NCBI GenBank assembly: GCA_016720685.1
Contig: JADKKC010000047.1
Coordinates: 1-17,713, forward strand
From: Zoogloea sp.
Lineage (GTDB): Bacteria > Pseudomonadota > Gammaproteobacteria > Burkholderiales > Rhodocyclaceae
Direction of reading: 5' to 3'
Length of the DNA stretch: 17,713 nt
Part shown: positions 7,396-15,286 of the stretch, piece after piece
How positions within the stretch are numbered: position 1 is the stretch's first letter
How the letters are laid out: the number at the start of each line of letters is the position of its first letter
Notes under the pieces: generated by a model
Seen by the model: only the letters and a program-made list of their open reading frames with translations
Database searches by the model: none
Told to the model about the DNA's origin: nothing
Made by a program: the position numbers and the translations under genes

Positions 7396-8747
7396 ATGTT
7401 CCCGAACCGACTCAAAGCTGCCCTCCCCGCCCTCATTGCCGCCACCCTCGTATCCGCTTGCGGCGGCGGAGGCGGAGGCGGAAGCTCCTCGGCCATGCCG
7501 GAGAACCTCCAGGTCGTTGAAGGCGATTCGCAGGTCACGATCACCTGGAAGCAGGAAGCCGGCGGCGTGCAGTACTGGCTGTTGTACGCCGCGAGCACCA
7601 TCGACATCGCCACGGCGAAGTCTGGAAAGCTACCGGCGCCCTCTCCAGGGTCGGCGACAAGGGCAAGGGCATCTCCTCGCCCTACATCATCACCGGCCTC
7701 ACCAACGACAAGAGTTACGACTTCCTGCTCAACGGCCGCATTGACGGTGGCGAAGGCGGCCCGGTGGCCAGCCTGAGCCCGAAAACACCCCGCCTGTCAG
7801 GCAACGCATGGCTCGCCGGCAACTCCGTGAGCAGCGGCACCCTCATGCGCAGCGTTGCCTACGGCCTGACCACCAGCAGCGTCAGCACCTACTCCTACGT
7901 CGCAGTCGGCCATGGCGGCAAGATCTACACAACGCCCGACATCGATGGCAAACGCAGCTACGGCGCCATCGACTCCGGCGTACTCCAGCCCCTCAACTGG
8001 ATCAGCCCGACCGGCACGCAGGTTTCCGGCGGCATCGACCTCAAGGGCATCGTCTACGCCGTCGGCCCCAGTAAATACATCGCTGTCGGCACGGCGGGCA
8101 GCGTGGCCTACAGCTCCGACATCAACAACTGGACCACCCTCGACAGCACCGTCACCGGCACCAGCAACACCCTCAACGCCGTCGCCAACAACGGTTCAAG
8201 CCTGGTGGTCGCGGTCGGCGACAACGGCACGATCCGTTACTCGACCGACGGCACCAGCTGGAGCGCAGCCAATGCCATCACCCCGGCCACCAGCGCCAAT
8301 CTTTACGGCGTGGCCTACTCCGCCAAGGGTGAATGGGTTGCGGTCGGCGACGGCGGCACAGTGCTCACCAGCACCGACGGCAGCAACTGGACGGCCACCA
8401 CCCAGTCGGGTGCGCTGAAAAGCGTTGCCGCCGTTACCCATGTCGCCAACAGCATCATCACCTACGCCTTCGTCGCGGTGGGATCCGACGGCACCGTGCT
8501 CACCCGCACCGACGACAACGCCTGGAGCGCCCAGACCCTCGCCGGCTCGTTCCACGCCGCATCCGCGGGTTCTCGCCTGGTTGCCGCGGGCACCAACGGC
8601 GCCATCTTCACCTGCGAGATCCCCTGCGTGAGCTGGGTCGTGCCGCCAACCAAGCCCGCCACCACCGAAACCATCTTCGGCCTGCTCAACGCCCAGAACA
8701 CCTACACCGCGGTCGGCAGCAACAGCCTCAGCATCTACTCGTACTAA
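7396..8747 (+). CDS. Unrecognised lipoprotein: FnIII-like domain plus seven propeller-like repeats; frameshifted
   Basis: I do not recognise a named family. With one base restored near 7600-7612 the product is 450 residues. Residues 1-22 are a lipoprotein signal (lipobox V-S-A-C, Cys22), followed by a Gly/Ser-rich linker. Residues about 34-130 resemble a fibronectin type III domain (PENLQVVEGDSQVTITW, later SPYIITGLTNDKSYDFLL). Seven repeats of the form (V/I)AVGxxGTVxxSxDGxxW follow, beginning at about residues 168, 228, 270, 314, 359, 395 and 437. This pattern suits a beta-propeller of the BNR/Ycf48-like kind. Repeat 6 has a CEIPC pair and repeat 7 ends at the stop. ATG 7396 is chosen over TTG 7381 because the signal peptide starts there. 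Neither neighbour indicates a function. The gene lies between two hairpins, so it may be a single-gene unit. An outer-membrane binding or assembly role is inference only. Confidence 0.75.
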
Positions 8748-8760
8748 AACCTGCCCGGCC

Positions 8761-8801
8761 CGACAAGTGGAGCCGCCGAATCCCGGCCGCTCCACTTGTC
8801 G
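8761..8801 (+). terminator. Perfect 13-bp inverted-repeat hairpin between lipoprotein gene and bioA
   Basis: CGACAAGTGGAGC (8761-8773) is exactly complementary to GCTCCACTTGTCG (8789-8801), with a 15-base GC-rich spacer, followed by CTTTC. It begins 13 bp after the lipoprotein stop and ends 25 bp before the bioA ATG. The likely role is termination of the lipoprotein transcript. The poor T-run and closeness to bioA leave open an attenuator-like role. Confidence 0.6.
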
Positions 8802-8826
8802 CTTTCAGCCTGCATCCGGATTGCCC

Positions 8827-10158
8827 ATGCCGCACCGCTCAGTCAACCCCAGCTTCCTCGCCCGCTCCCTCGCCGCCGTCTGGCACCCCTGCACCCAGAT
8901 GAAGCACCACGAACAACTTCCGCTGGTACCGATCAAGCGTGGCGAAGGCGCCTGGCTCTACGACATGGATGGCCGCCGCTACCTCGACGGCATCAGCTCC
9001 TGGTGGGTCAATCTCTTCGGCCACGCCAACCCGCGCATCGGCAACGCCCTCAAGCAGCAACTGGACACGCTGGAACACGTCATGCTGGCCGGCTTCACCC
9101 ATGAGCCGGTCGTCGAACTCTCGGAACGCCTCGCCGCCCTCACCGGCCACCGTCTCGGCCACGCCTTCTACGCGTCGGATGGCGCCTCGGCCACCGAAAT
9201 CGCCCTCAAGATGAGCGCCCACTACTGGCGCAACCACGGCCAGCCCGAAAAAAACCGCTTTGTCAGCATCCAGGGCAGCTACCACGGCGAAACCGTGGGT
9301 GCGCTGGCCGTCACCGATGTCGCCCTCTTCCGCGACGCCTACGCGCCGCTGGTGCGCGCCGGCAGTTGCGTACCCAGCCCCGACGCCCGCAACGCGCAGC
9401 CCTTTGAAAGCGCCGCCGACGTGGCCCGCCGCGCCGCTGCCGCGCTCGACGCCCACCTCGCCGAGCACGCCGGCCAGACCGCCGCACTGATCGTCGAACC
9501 GCTGGTGCAGTGCGCCTCCGGCATGGTCATGTACGACCCGGAATACCTGCGCCTCGCCCGTGATATCTGCAGGCGCCACCAGGTGCACCTCATCGCCGAC
9601 GAGATCGCCGTCGGCTGCGGGCGCACCGGCACCTTCTTCGCCTGCGAGCAGGCCGGCATCTGGCCGGATTTCCTCTGCCTGTCGAAAGGCATCTCCGGCG
9701 GTTACCTGCCGCTTTCGATCGTGCTCACCACCGACGACGTCTTCAAGGCCTTCTACGACGACGACACCGCGCGCGGCTTCCTGCACTCGCACTCCTACAC
9801 CGGCAACCCGCTGGCCTGCCGCGCCGCGCTGGCGACGCTCGACATCTTCGGGCAGGACGATGTGATTGCCGCCAACCAGAGCAAATCCGCTCGCCTCAAG
9901 GACGCCTTCAGCGCCGCGCTAGGCGCCCACCCCCAGGTTCGCAACCTGCGTCAGCAGGGCATGATCCTCGCCTTCGATGTGGACGGCGCCCCCACCGGTT
10001 TTGCCCGCCGCTTCTTCGGCGCCGCCCTTGAGCGCGAACTCCTGTTGCGCCCCATCGGCAACACCGTCTACACCATGCCGCCCTACATCGTCTCCGACGA
10101 CGAGATCGCCCACCTCGCCGGCCAGACGGCTGCCGCCCTGGAGGCCAGCCTTGGCTGA
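8827..10158 (+). CDS. bioA: Adenosylmethionine-8-amino-7-oxononanoate aminotransferase
   Basis: A 443-residue class III PLP aminotransferase of biotin synthesis: it converts KAPA to DAPA using S-adenosylmethionine as amino donor, in the cytoplasm. N-terminal HPCTQMKHHEQLPLVPI and GISSWWVNLFGHANP are typical of BioA. Further motifs are YHGETVGALAVTD, the cofactor-binding DEIAVGCGRTGTFFACEQAG, the PLP lysine in CLSKGISGGYLPLS (Lys287), and SHSYTGNPLACRAAL. The frame is open to 8767, but that stretch overlaps the hairpin at 8761-8801, and ATG 8827 gives a normal N-terminus; only a weak GGA precedes it. It is first gene of the bio operon, and its last 8 bases overlap the probable bioF TTG start. 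Confidence 0.95.
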   Translation: MPHRSVNPSFLARSLAAVWHPCTQMKHHEQLPLVPIKRGEGAWLYDMDGRRYLDGISSWWVNLFGHANPRIGNALKQQLDTLEHVMLAGFTHEPVVELSERLAALTGHRLGHAFYASDGASATEIALKMSAHYWRNHGQPEKNRFVSIQGSYHGETVGALAVTDVALFRDAYAPLVRAGSCVPSPDARNAQPFESAADVARRAAAALDAHLAEHAGQTAALIVEPLVQCASGMVMYDPEYLRLARDICRRHQVHLIADEIAVGCGRTGTFFACEQAGIWPDFLCLSKGISGGYLPLSIVLTTDDVFKAFYDDDTARGFLHSHSYTGNPLACRAALATLDIFGQDDVIAANQSKSARLKDAFSAALGAHPQVRNLRQQGMILAFDVDGAPTGFARRFFGAALERELLLRPIGNTVYTMPPYIVSDDEIAHLAGQTAAALEASLG

Positions 10159-11347
10159 GCCCACGCCATTTAAAAGCGCAGACCCGCTGGACGAAATCCA
10201 GGCAAACCTTGCCGATCTCGACGCTGCCGGCCTGCGCCGCCGCCGTCGCATCGTCACCACGCCCTGCGCACCCGATACATGTGGCCGATCGTCCCGATCC
10301 CGTCCTCGCCTTCTGCTCCAACGACTACCTCGGCCTTGCCGCCGAACCGGCGCTGATCGACACCCTTGCCCAGGGCGCCCGCCACTGGGGCGTCGGCTCC
10401 GGCGCCTCGCACCTGGTCAGCGGCCACTACGCCGCCACCAGGCCCTCGAAACCCGCCTCGCCGCCTTCACCGGCATGGACGACGCGCTGTACTTTTCCAC
10501 CGGCTACATGGCCAACATCGGCGTGATGCCGGCGCTGGTCGGGCGCGGCGACGCCATCTTCGCCGACAAGGTGAACCACGCCTCCCTGATCGACGCCGCG
10601 CTGCTCTCCCGCGCCGATTTCATCCGCTATCCGCACTGCGACCTCAACGCCCTCGCCGCGCGCCTGGCTGCATCCAGCGCGCCGCGCAAGCTGATCGTCA
10701 CCGACAGCGTGTTCAGCATGGACGGCGACCTCGCCCCGCTGCCCGAGCTCCTCGCCCTCGCCGAAGCCCACAAGGCCTGGTTGCTGGTGGACGACGCCCA
10801 CGGCTTCGGCGTGCTCGGACCGCAGGGGCGCGGCTGCCTCGCACATTTCGCGCTGCACTCGAAGCGCCTGATCTACATGGGTACCCTCGGCAAGGCCGCC
10901 GGCGTTTCCGGCGCTTTCGTCGCCGGTGAGCGCAGCCTCATCGAATGGCTGGTCAACAAGAGCCGCAGCTACATTTTCACCACCGGCGCCCCGCCACTGC
11001 TGGCCGACACCCTGCTCACCGCGCTGGACCTGATCGAACACGGCGACGCCCGCCGCGCCCACCTCGCGGCCCTCATCGGGCGCCTCAAAAGCAGCCTGCG
11101 CCTCGAACGCTGGCAACTGCTGCCCTCCGACACCCCGATCCAGCCGGTCGTCATCGGCGACAACCACGAAACCCTGGCCGTCTCCCGCGCCCTCGAAGCC
11201 GAAGGCCTGTGGGTGCCGGCCATTCGCCCGCCCACGGTGCCCAGGGGCGCGGCACGGCTGCGCATCACCCTGTCGGCGGCGCACAGCTTTGCGCAGGTCG
11301 ACCGCCTCGTCGAAGCCCTCAAGCGGCTGGAGGCGCAGCACCCATGA
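10151..11347 (+). CDS. bioF: 8-amino-7-oxononanoate synthase, with two compensating frameshifts
   Basis: BioF condenses pimeloyl-ACP with L-alanine to form KAPA, using PLP. The gene reads in three pieces. First come residues MAEPTPFKSADPLDEIQANL to RRRRRIVTTP in one frame. A piece in the next frame covers about 10270-10435 (VADRPDPVLAFCSNDYLGLA to GASHLVSGHYAA). The original frame then returns (HQALETRLAAFTG to the stop). This needs one extra base at about 10262-10276 and one missing C at GCCGCC/ACCAG (10431-10437). Restored length is 398 residues. Key parts are FCSNDYLGLA, VDDAHGFGVLG and the PLP lysine in TLGKAAGVSGAF (about Lys248). The likely start is TTG 10151 inside the bioA end; no ATG or GTG fits better. 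The stop overlaps bioH as ATGA. As written, the 56-residue shifted segment would destroy the enzyme. Confidence 0.88.
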   Translation: MAEPTPFKSADPLDEIQANLADLDAAGLRRRRRIVTTPCAPDTCGRSSRSRPRLLLQRLPRPCRRTGADRHPCPGRPPLGRRLRRLAPGQRPLRRHQALETRLAAFTGMDDALYFSTGYMANIGVMPALVGRGDAIFADKVNHASLIDAALLSRADFIRYPHCDLNALAARLAASSAPRKLIVTDSVFSMDGDLAPLPELLALAEAHKAWLLVDDAHGFGVLGPQGRGCLAHFALHSKRLIYMGTLGKAAGVSGAFVAGERSLIEWLVNKSRSYIFTTGAPPLLADTLLTALDLIEHGDARRAHLAALIGRLKSSLRLERWQLLPSDTPIQPVVIGDNHETLAVSRALEAEGLWVPAIRPPTVPRGAARLRITLSAAHSFAQVDRLVEALKRLEAQHP

Positions 11348-12087
11348 CCCGGCCCATCGTTCTCCTTCACGGCTGGGGCCTGTCGTCCGCCGTGTGGGCG
11401 CCGCTGCAAGCACAGCTCGACCCGCAACTCACGGTCCTCGCCCCCGATCTTCCCGGCCACGGCAATGCCGCCCCCGCCGGCGACACGCTGGAGAGCTGGG
11501 CCGAAGCCCTGCTCAAGCACATTCCGGATGACAGCATGCTCGTCGGCTGGTCCCTCGGCGCCCAGCTCGGCATGCACCTCGCCGTGCACGCCCATCAAAA
11601 AATCGCCCGCCTCGTGCTGATCGCCGCCAGCCCCCGCTTCGTGCAGGCCGACAACTGGCCTGCCGCGTTGCCACAAGCCACGCTCGAAGAATTCCGGAGC
11701 CATTTCGAACTCGATCCGGCCGCCACCCAGCGCCGCTTCGTCGCACTCCAAAGCCTCGGTGACGCCGCCCGCAAGAATGTCGCCGCAAAACTGGGCGAGG
11801 CCCTCACCCCCGCCGACACCACCCACCTGCCGGCGCTCGCCACCGGCCTGCGTCTGCTCGCCGAAACCGACCAGCGCGCACTCGCCCGCAGCATCACCCA
11901 GCCCGTGCGCCTGCTGCATGGCAGCGAAGACAAACTGATGCCCGTCGCGGCCGCCGAATGGCTGGCCGATACGCTACCGCTCGGCCGCATGTCGGTGCTC
12001 GAACACACCGGTCACGCACCTTTCGTCTCCCGCCCGACCGAATGCGCCACGCTCATCGAAAGCTTCGCTCGCGAGGTTTTCCGGTGA
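11344..12087 (+). CDS. bioH: Pimeloyl-ACP methyl ester carboxylesterase
   Basis: A 247-residue alpha/beta hydrolase that removes the methyl ester from pimeloyl-ACP methyl ester, ending the BioC/BioH phase of pimelate formation. The oxyanion region is LLHGWGLSSAVW. The triad is visible as Ser70 in GWSLG, Asp196 in HGSEDKLMP and His224 in HTGHAPF. GWSLG and the HGSEDKLMP stretch resemble BioH rather than generic hydrolases, and the position between bioF and bioC supports the call. ATG overlaps the bioF stop (ATGA), and the stop overlaps the bioC GTG (GTGA), so the genes are probably translationally coupled. Confidence 0.92.
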   Translation: MTRPIVLLHGWGLSSAVWAPLQAQLDPQLTVLAPDLPGHGNAAPAGDTLESWAEALLKHIPDDSMLVGWSLGAQLGMHLAVHAHQKIARLVLIAASPRFVQADNWPAALPQATLEEFRSHFELDPAATQRRFVALQSLGDAARKNVAAKLGEALTPADTTHLPALATGLRLLAETDQRALARSITQPVRLLHGSEDKLMPVAAAEWLADTLPLGRMSVLEHTGHAPFVSRPTECATLIESFAREVFR

Positions 12088-12860
12088 CTCGAACGCCCGC
12101 CCCGAAGCGCGCCGTCCGGGCCGCCTTCGACAAGGCCGCCGGTCATTACGATGCCGTCGCCTCGGTGCAGCGCACCGCCTGCGATCACCTGCTCGCCCTC
12201 GTTTCATCTCAGGATTTTTCGCCCGACCGCATTCTGGACGCTGGCTGCGGCACCGGCTACGCGCTCGCCGGCCTCAAGCGCAGCTTCCCGGCCGCCGATC
12301 TCCTCGCCCTCGACTTCGCCCCGGCCATGCTCCGCCAGCACGCGCCGGGCCTCGCCCGCCCCCTGTGCGCCGACCTTGAACACCTGCCGATCGCCGGTGC
12401 CAGCCTCGACGCCCTGTGGTCCAGCTACGCGCTGCAGTGGTGCAACCCGCAGCGAGCCCTGCCGGAACTCGCGCGCAGCCTGCGTCCCAGCGGCCAGCTA
12501 TGGCTCGCCACCCTCGGCCCCGGCACCCTCGGCGAGCTGCGCGAAGCCTTCCTGCACGTGGACAACAACGAACACGTGCTGAACTTTCAGCCCCCCGAAG
12601 CCATTATCAAGGCCGCCGAATCCGCCGGCCTTCGCGTGTTGAATAGCGAACGTCGCACCCTCCACGCCTGGGCGCCCGACCTGCGCAACCTGCTCTCCGA
12701 CATCAAGACCCTCGGCGCCCACCAGACCGGCGCAGCGCATCGGGCCCCCCTCGGCAAATCCGCCTGGCTCCGCCTCGTCGCCGCCTACGAGGCCTACCGC
12801 GGCCCCAACGGGCTCCCGGCCTCCTACGACACCTTCTGGCTCATTGCCGAAAAAATCTGA
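12084..12860 (+). CDS. bioC: Malonyl-ACP O-methyltransferase
   Basis: A 258-residue SAM-dependent methyltransferase that methylates the free carboxyl of malonyl-ACP, letting fatty-acid synthesis build the pimeloyl chain. The N-terminus (RAAFDKAAGHYDAVASVQR) is the usual BioC lead. The SAM-binding motif ILDAGCGTGYALAGL is followed by an acidic strand end (LLALDFAPAML). SYALQWCNPQRALPELARSLRPSGQLWLATLG, here read as SYALQWCNPQ and later SLRPSGQLWLATLG, also matches the family. The GTG start at 12084 sits within the bioH stop (GTGA). The frame is open farther upstream, but that would overlap the conserved bioH C-terminus. The gap to bioD is 13 bp. Confidence 0.93.
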   Translation: MTRTPAPKRAVRAAFDKAAGHYDAVASVQRTACDHLLALVSSQDFSPDRILDAGCGTGYALAGLKRSFPAADLLALDFAPAMLRQHAPGLARPLCADLEHLPIAGASLDALWSSYALQWCNPQRALPELARSLRPSGQLWLATLGPGTLGELREAFLHVDNNEHVLNFQPPEAIIKAAESAGLRVLNSERRTLHAWAPDLRNLLSDIKTLGAHQTGAAHRAPLGKSAWLRLVAAYEAYRGPNGLPASYDTFWLIAEKI

Positions 12861-12873
12861 ATCGGAATTCGAA

Positions 12874-13560
12874 ATGACCGCCTTCTTCATCACCGGCACC
12901 GATACCGAGATCGGCAAGACCTTCGTCACCTGCACCCTCCTCCACGCCGTGCGCGCAAAGGGGCTCACGGCCCTTGGCATGAAGCCGGTCGCGGCCGGTG
13001 CCGAAATGGTGAAGGGTGAATTCATCAACGAAGACGCCGCCCGCCTGCGCGCAGCCGGCAGCTTCGACCCCGGCCTCGCGCTGCTCAACCCGATCTGCCT
13101 CGCCAGCCCCATCGCGCCGCACATTGCCGCAGCCGAAGATGGCGTGGTGATTGAGCCCGGCAAGATTCGAGAGGCTTTTGCGGCGCTGAAGAAGCAGGCC
13201 GATGTGGTGCTGGTGGAAGGCGTGGGCGGATTCCGCGTGCCGCTGGGCGAGGACTACGACACCGCCGACCTGGCCCGCGACCTGGGCCTGCCGGTGATCC
13301 TGGTGGTGGGCATGCGCCTCGGCTGCATCAACCATGCGCTGCTTACCGCCGAGGCCATTGCAGCCCGCGGCCTTGGCCTGGCTGGCTGGGTCGCCAACCA
13401 GATCGATCCGGCCATGCTGCGCTTCGACCAGAACCTGGAAGCCCTCACGCGACGCCTGTCAGCACCGCTGCTTGGCGTCGTGCCCTTCCAGCCAGGCGGC
13501 GACGCCGCCGCGGTCGCCCACTCTCTGAAATTTCCAGTCCAGCCCGCACGTACGTCGTGA
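12874..13560 (+). CDS. bioD: Dethiobiotin synthetase
   Basis: A 228-residue ATP-dependent carboxylase that closes the ureido ring of DAPA to give dethiobiotin, the last step before BioB. The P-loop GTDTEIGKT is at residues 8-16, with a conserved lysine in MKPVAAG and the EGVGGFRVPL substrate/nucleotide loop. GWVANQIDP further on is also typical. ATG 12874 is chosen over 12844 because the fold begins with FFITGTDTEIGKT and the longer form would overlap bioC. A weak GGA precedes the start. It ends the bio operon, with a hairpin terminator directly after the stop. bioB is not in this window. Confidence 0.95.
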   Translation: MTAFFITGTDTEIGKTFVTCTLLHAVRAKGLTALGMKPVAAGAEMVKGEFINEDAARLRAAGSFDPGLALLNPICLASPIAPHIAAAEDGVVIEPGKIREAFAALKKQADVVLVEGVGGFRVPLGEDYDTADLARDLGLPVILVVGMRLGCINHALLTAEAIAARGLGLAGWVANQIDPAMLRFDQNLEALTRRLSAPLLGVVPFQPGGDAAAVAHSLKFPVQPARTS

Positions 13561-13584
13561 AAAAGGCGCCTCGCGGCGCCTTCA
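13561..13584. terminator. Bidirectional intrinsic terminator between bioD and the GYD gene
   Basis: AAGGCGCC (13564-13571) pairs with GGCGCCTT (13576-13583) around a TCGC loop. Read on the minus strand, the hairpin is followed by five T residues, a classical intrinsic terminator for the GYD gene. Read on the plus strand it follows the bioD stop at once, with a shorter T-run, so it probably serves both converging genes. Confidence 0.8.
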
Positions 13585-13614
13585 ATAATCAGGAAACTTG
13601 CGACTATCTGCTAC

Positions 13615-13920
13615 CTACTTGGCCAAATGGACCGGCCCCTTGAGCGTGGCCTTGAAGACATCCACAGGAATCGCCGGAATGGTCACTCGAGTGGACGTGC
13701 CACGGGAACTCAGGTCAACCGACATGTGGGCAACCGTCTCGTTGTCCGGCGCCTCGATGATTGTCAGAAAGTCATACTCGCCGAGCAAGGCGTACTGGGC
13801 GATGACCTTACAACCCATTTTTTCGATCTCGGCCTGAACCACATCGAGACGATCGGGGTTCTTATGCAGTGTTTCAAAACCAGTGGGGCTCAACTTGTTC
13901 AACAGAACGTAGCTCGGCAT
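13615..13920 (-). CDS. GYD-domain protein of unknown function
   Basis: A 101-residue soluble protein of the GYD family, small ferredoxin-like alpha/beta proteins found widely in bacteria without an established reaction. The GEYD motif is at about residues 47-50, within ALLGEYDFLTIIEAPDNE, and the C-terminal part ends VDVFKATLKGPVHLAK. A good ribosome site, GGAG, lies 7 bases upstream of the ATG (AGGAGAGCAGCAATG on the minus strand). It is a single-gene unit with its own AT-rich promoter and terminator, converging on the bio operon. Neighbours do not suggest a partner. GYD proteins can dimerise like other ferredoxin-fold proteins, but a ligand cannot be predicted. Confidence 0.88.
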   Translation of the reverse strand: MPSYVLLNKLSPTGFETLHKNPDRLDVVQAEIEKMGCKVIAQYALLGEYDFLTIIEAPDNETVAHMSVDLSSRGTSTRVTIPAIPVDVFKATLKGPVHLAK

Positions 13921-13957
13921 TGCTGCTCTCCTTTGGTGGGCGACTGTTTTAAATATT

Positions 13958-14002
13958 ACTTATAGGGTAATTAAATTAAATGATACCTATAGTATTCATC
14001 AA
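13958..14002 (-). promoter_or_regulatory. AT-rich promoter of the GYD gene with an inverted repeat
   Basis: Reading the minus strand, TTGATG (14002-13997) resembles a -35 box, and after a 16-bp spacer TTTAAT (13980-13975) matches the -10 box at 5 of 6 positions. Two arms of an imperfect inverted repeat flank the -10: TATAGGGTA (13961-13969) and TACCTATA (13984-13991), complementary apart from one bulged base, with a 14-bp A/T spacer. That placement is typical of an operator. The rest of 13921-14033 contains no gene. Confidence 0.45.
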
Positions 14003-14025
14003 ACGCAGTCGAATCGCAAGCCCCC

Positions 14026-14044
14026 AAAAAACCTCATTGCTGAG
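14026..14044 (-). terminator. Possible weak terminator of the lpx-trmH unit
   Basis: On the minus strand a short CTCA-GCAA-TGAG hairpin (14044-14033) overlaps the stop of the methyltransferase gene and is followed one base later by six T residues (14031-14026). The T-run and the GNRA-type loop favour termination; the four-pair stem is weak. Confidence 0.3.
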
Positions 14045-14825
14045 CCAACCCACGCTGCTGGCGCAGCTGCTCAAAAAGACACACGCCGGCCGCCACGCCC
14101 ACATTGAGCGATTCCATGCCGCCCGGCATGGGAATCAGCACCCGCTGTGTGGCCAGCGCCACCATGGCCGAAGAAAGTCCCTGGCCTTCCGAGCCAAACA
14201 GCCAGGCCACCGGGCCACGCAAATCCAGCTCGTAAAGCTCGACCGAATCCTGCAGATCGGCCGCCAGAATCGCTCCTGAAAAACCGGCCAGCACCGCCTG
14301 GGCATCGACGTTCTCAAAGATGCGCAAGCCGAAGTGCGCACCCATCGCCGCCCGCAACACCCGCGGTGACCAGGCCTGGGCACAGCCGGGCGCAAGCAGC
14401 ACGTCAGCCACGCCGACCGCCGCAGCGGTGCGCAGGATGCTACCCAGGTTGCCGGGGTCTTGTACGCCATCCAGCACGACGCAGCTGCCGGTCACTGAAA
14501 GCTCCGGCGCGGGCGGCGGAATCGTGATGACCGCCAGCACGCCGCTCGGCGCATCCACCGGACTCACGTGCGCAAACAGGCGATCCGGCAACTCGATGCA
14601 GTTGAAAGCGGAGCAAGCCTCGAGCAGCGCGGCAATCTCCGCCTGCCCGCGACCGCTCTCGCTCACCACCACCATCTTCGGCTGAACACCCCGCTCCAGC
14701 GCGACGCCAAGCAGATGGGCTCCATCGATCAGGGTTTCACCGCTCCCGCGCCGCGCCCGCGCCGAGGTGGCGAGGGCGTGCAGGTGCTTGACCGTGGCGT
14801 TGTCGCGTGAGCTGATCGGCTTCAC
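14034..14825 (-). CDS. SpoU/TrmH-family RNA 2'-O-methyltransferase
   Basis: A 263-residue knotted (SPOUT) RNA methyltransferase. The N-terminal part (about residues 1-105) is the L30e-like RNA-binding domain seen in RlmB and TsnR relatives. The catalytic domain has motif 1 NLGSILRTA (126-134), motif 2 WLFGSEGQGL (208-217) and motif 3 IPMPGGMESLNVGVAAGVCLF (231 onward, read here as IPMPGGMESLN then VGVAAG). These residues make it a likely ribose methylase of rRNA or tRNA; the target nucleotide cannot be assigned. GTG start 3 bp after the preceding gene's stop. Being the last gene of the lpx-rnhB unit is a common arrangement in betaproteobacteria. Confidence 0.9.
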   Translation of the reverse strand: MKPISSRDNATVKHLHALATSARARRGSGETLIDGAHLLGVALERGVQPKMVVVSESGRGQAEIAALLEACSAFNCIELPDRLFAHVSPVDAPSGVLAVITIPPPAPELSVTGSCVVLDGVQDPGNLGSILRTAAAVGVADVLLAPGCAQAWSPRVLRAAMGAHFGLRIFENVDAQAVLAGFSGAILAADLQDSVELYELDLRGPVAWLFGSEGQGLSSAMVALATQRVLIPMPGGMESLNVGVAAGVCLFEQLRQQRGLAQQ

Positions 14826-14828
14826 GAC

Positions 14829-15284
14829 TCAGAAGGCCAGGCCGAGGGTTGCCAGCAACACGGTCAATGCGCCGAGAACAAGATTGAACATCACTCGCTG
14901 GCGGATCTGGTTGAGGGCCTGGGCACCCTGCGCCCAGCTCTCGGCGGCCACCGCGCGCTGCAAAGCGCGCCAGGGACCAAACCAGATGCTCGCAAAAACC
15001 GCGGTCATGAGCAGCCCGGTTCCGGCCATGGCATGCCACGCCAGCGGCGCGCGAGCCATGCCGACTTCGATCAGCATCGCGAAACCCGAAAGAACAATCG
15101 CACCAATTGCCAGCCAGACCAGCGGAAAGAATCGCCTGAACACCCCGCTCCACAGGACGAGACGCTGGGCAGGCGGCAGGGCGAGCGCCGCCGGACGAAG
15201 GCAGAATTGGGCAAAACTCATGCCGCCGACCCACACGATCACGCCAGCCAGATGTACGAACAACAACACATGATGGAATTTCAC
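14829..15284 (-). CDS. Small CopD-like four-helix membrane protein
   Basis: A 151-residue inner-membrane protein with four predicted membrane segments: about residues 6-25 (LLFVHLAGVIVWVGGMSF), 52-71, 85-103 and 130-149. An HLAGVIVWVGG segment near the N-terminus is seen in CopD-superfamily and related small heme- or copper-linked membrane proteins, including its early His (His4, His5, His11). I cannot say whether it binds metal or heme. Start: GTG 15284 with GAGGA 6 bases upstream is preferred over GTG 15305, which lies within rnhB. It is 2 bp after the rnhB stop and 3 bp before the methyltransferase gene, so it is co-transcribed. The operon gives no metal-related context. Confidence 0.75.
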   Translation of the reverse strand: MKFHHVLLFVHLAGVIVWVGGMSFAQFCLRPAALALPPAQRLVLWSGVFRRFFPLVWLAIGAIVLSGFAMLIEVGMARAPLAWHAMAGTGLLMTAVFASIWFGPWRALQRAVAAESWAQGAQALNQIRQRVMFNLVLGALTVLLATLGLAF

Positions 15285-15286
15285 GT

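Noticed and set aside
7461..7483. GGC/GGA short repeat as a phase-variable tract
   Set aside because: It encodes the Gly-rich linker after the lipobox, units are imperfect, and the frameshift in this gene lies more than 100 bp downstream.
5904..7613. A 569-residue minus-strand open frame opposite ppk1 and the lipoprotein start
   Set aside because: It is antisense to the conserved Ppk1 domain containing both catalytic histidines, and its Gly/Val/Glu-rich sequence has no recognisable domain.
9977..11347. One uninterrupted 456-residue BioF
   Set aside because: Its first part is antiparallel-looking bioA shadow and its middle is out of frame; the true BioF segment with SNDYLGLA is in another frame.
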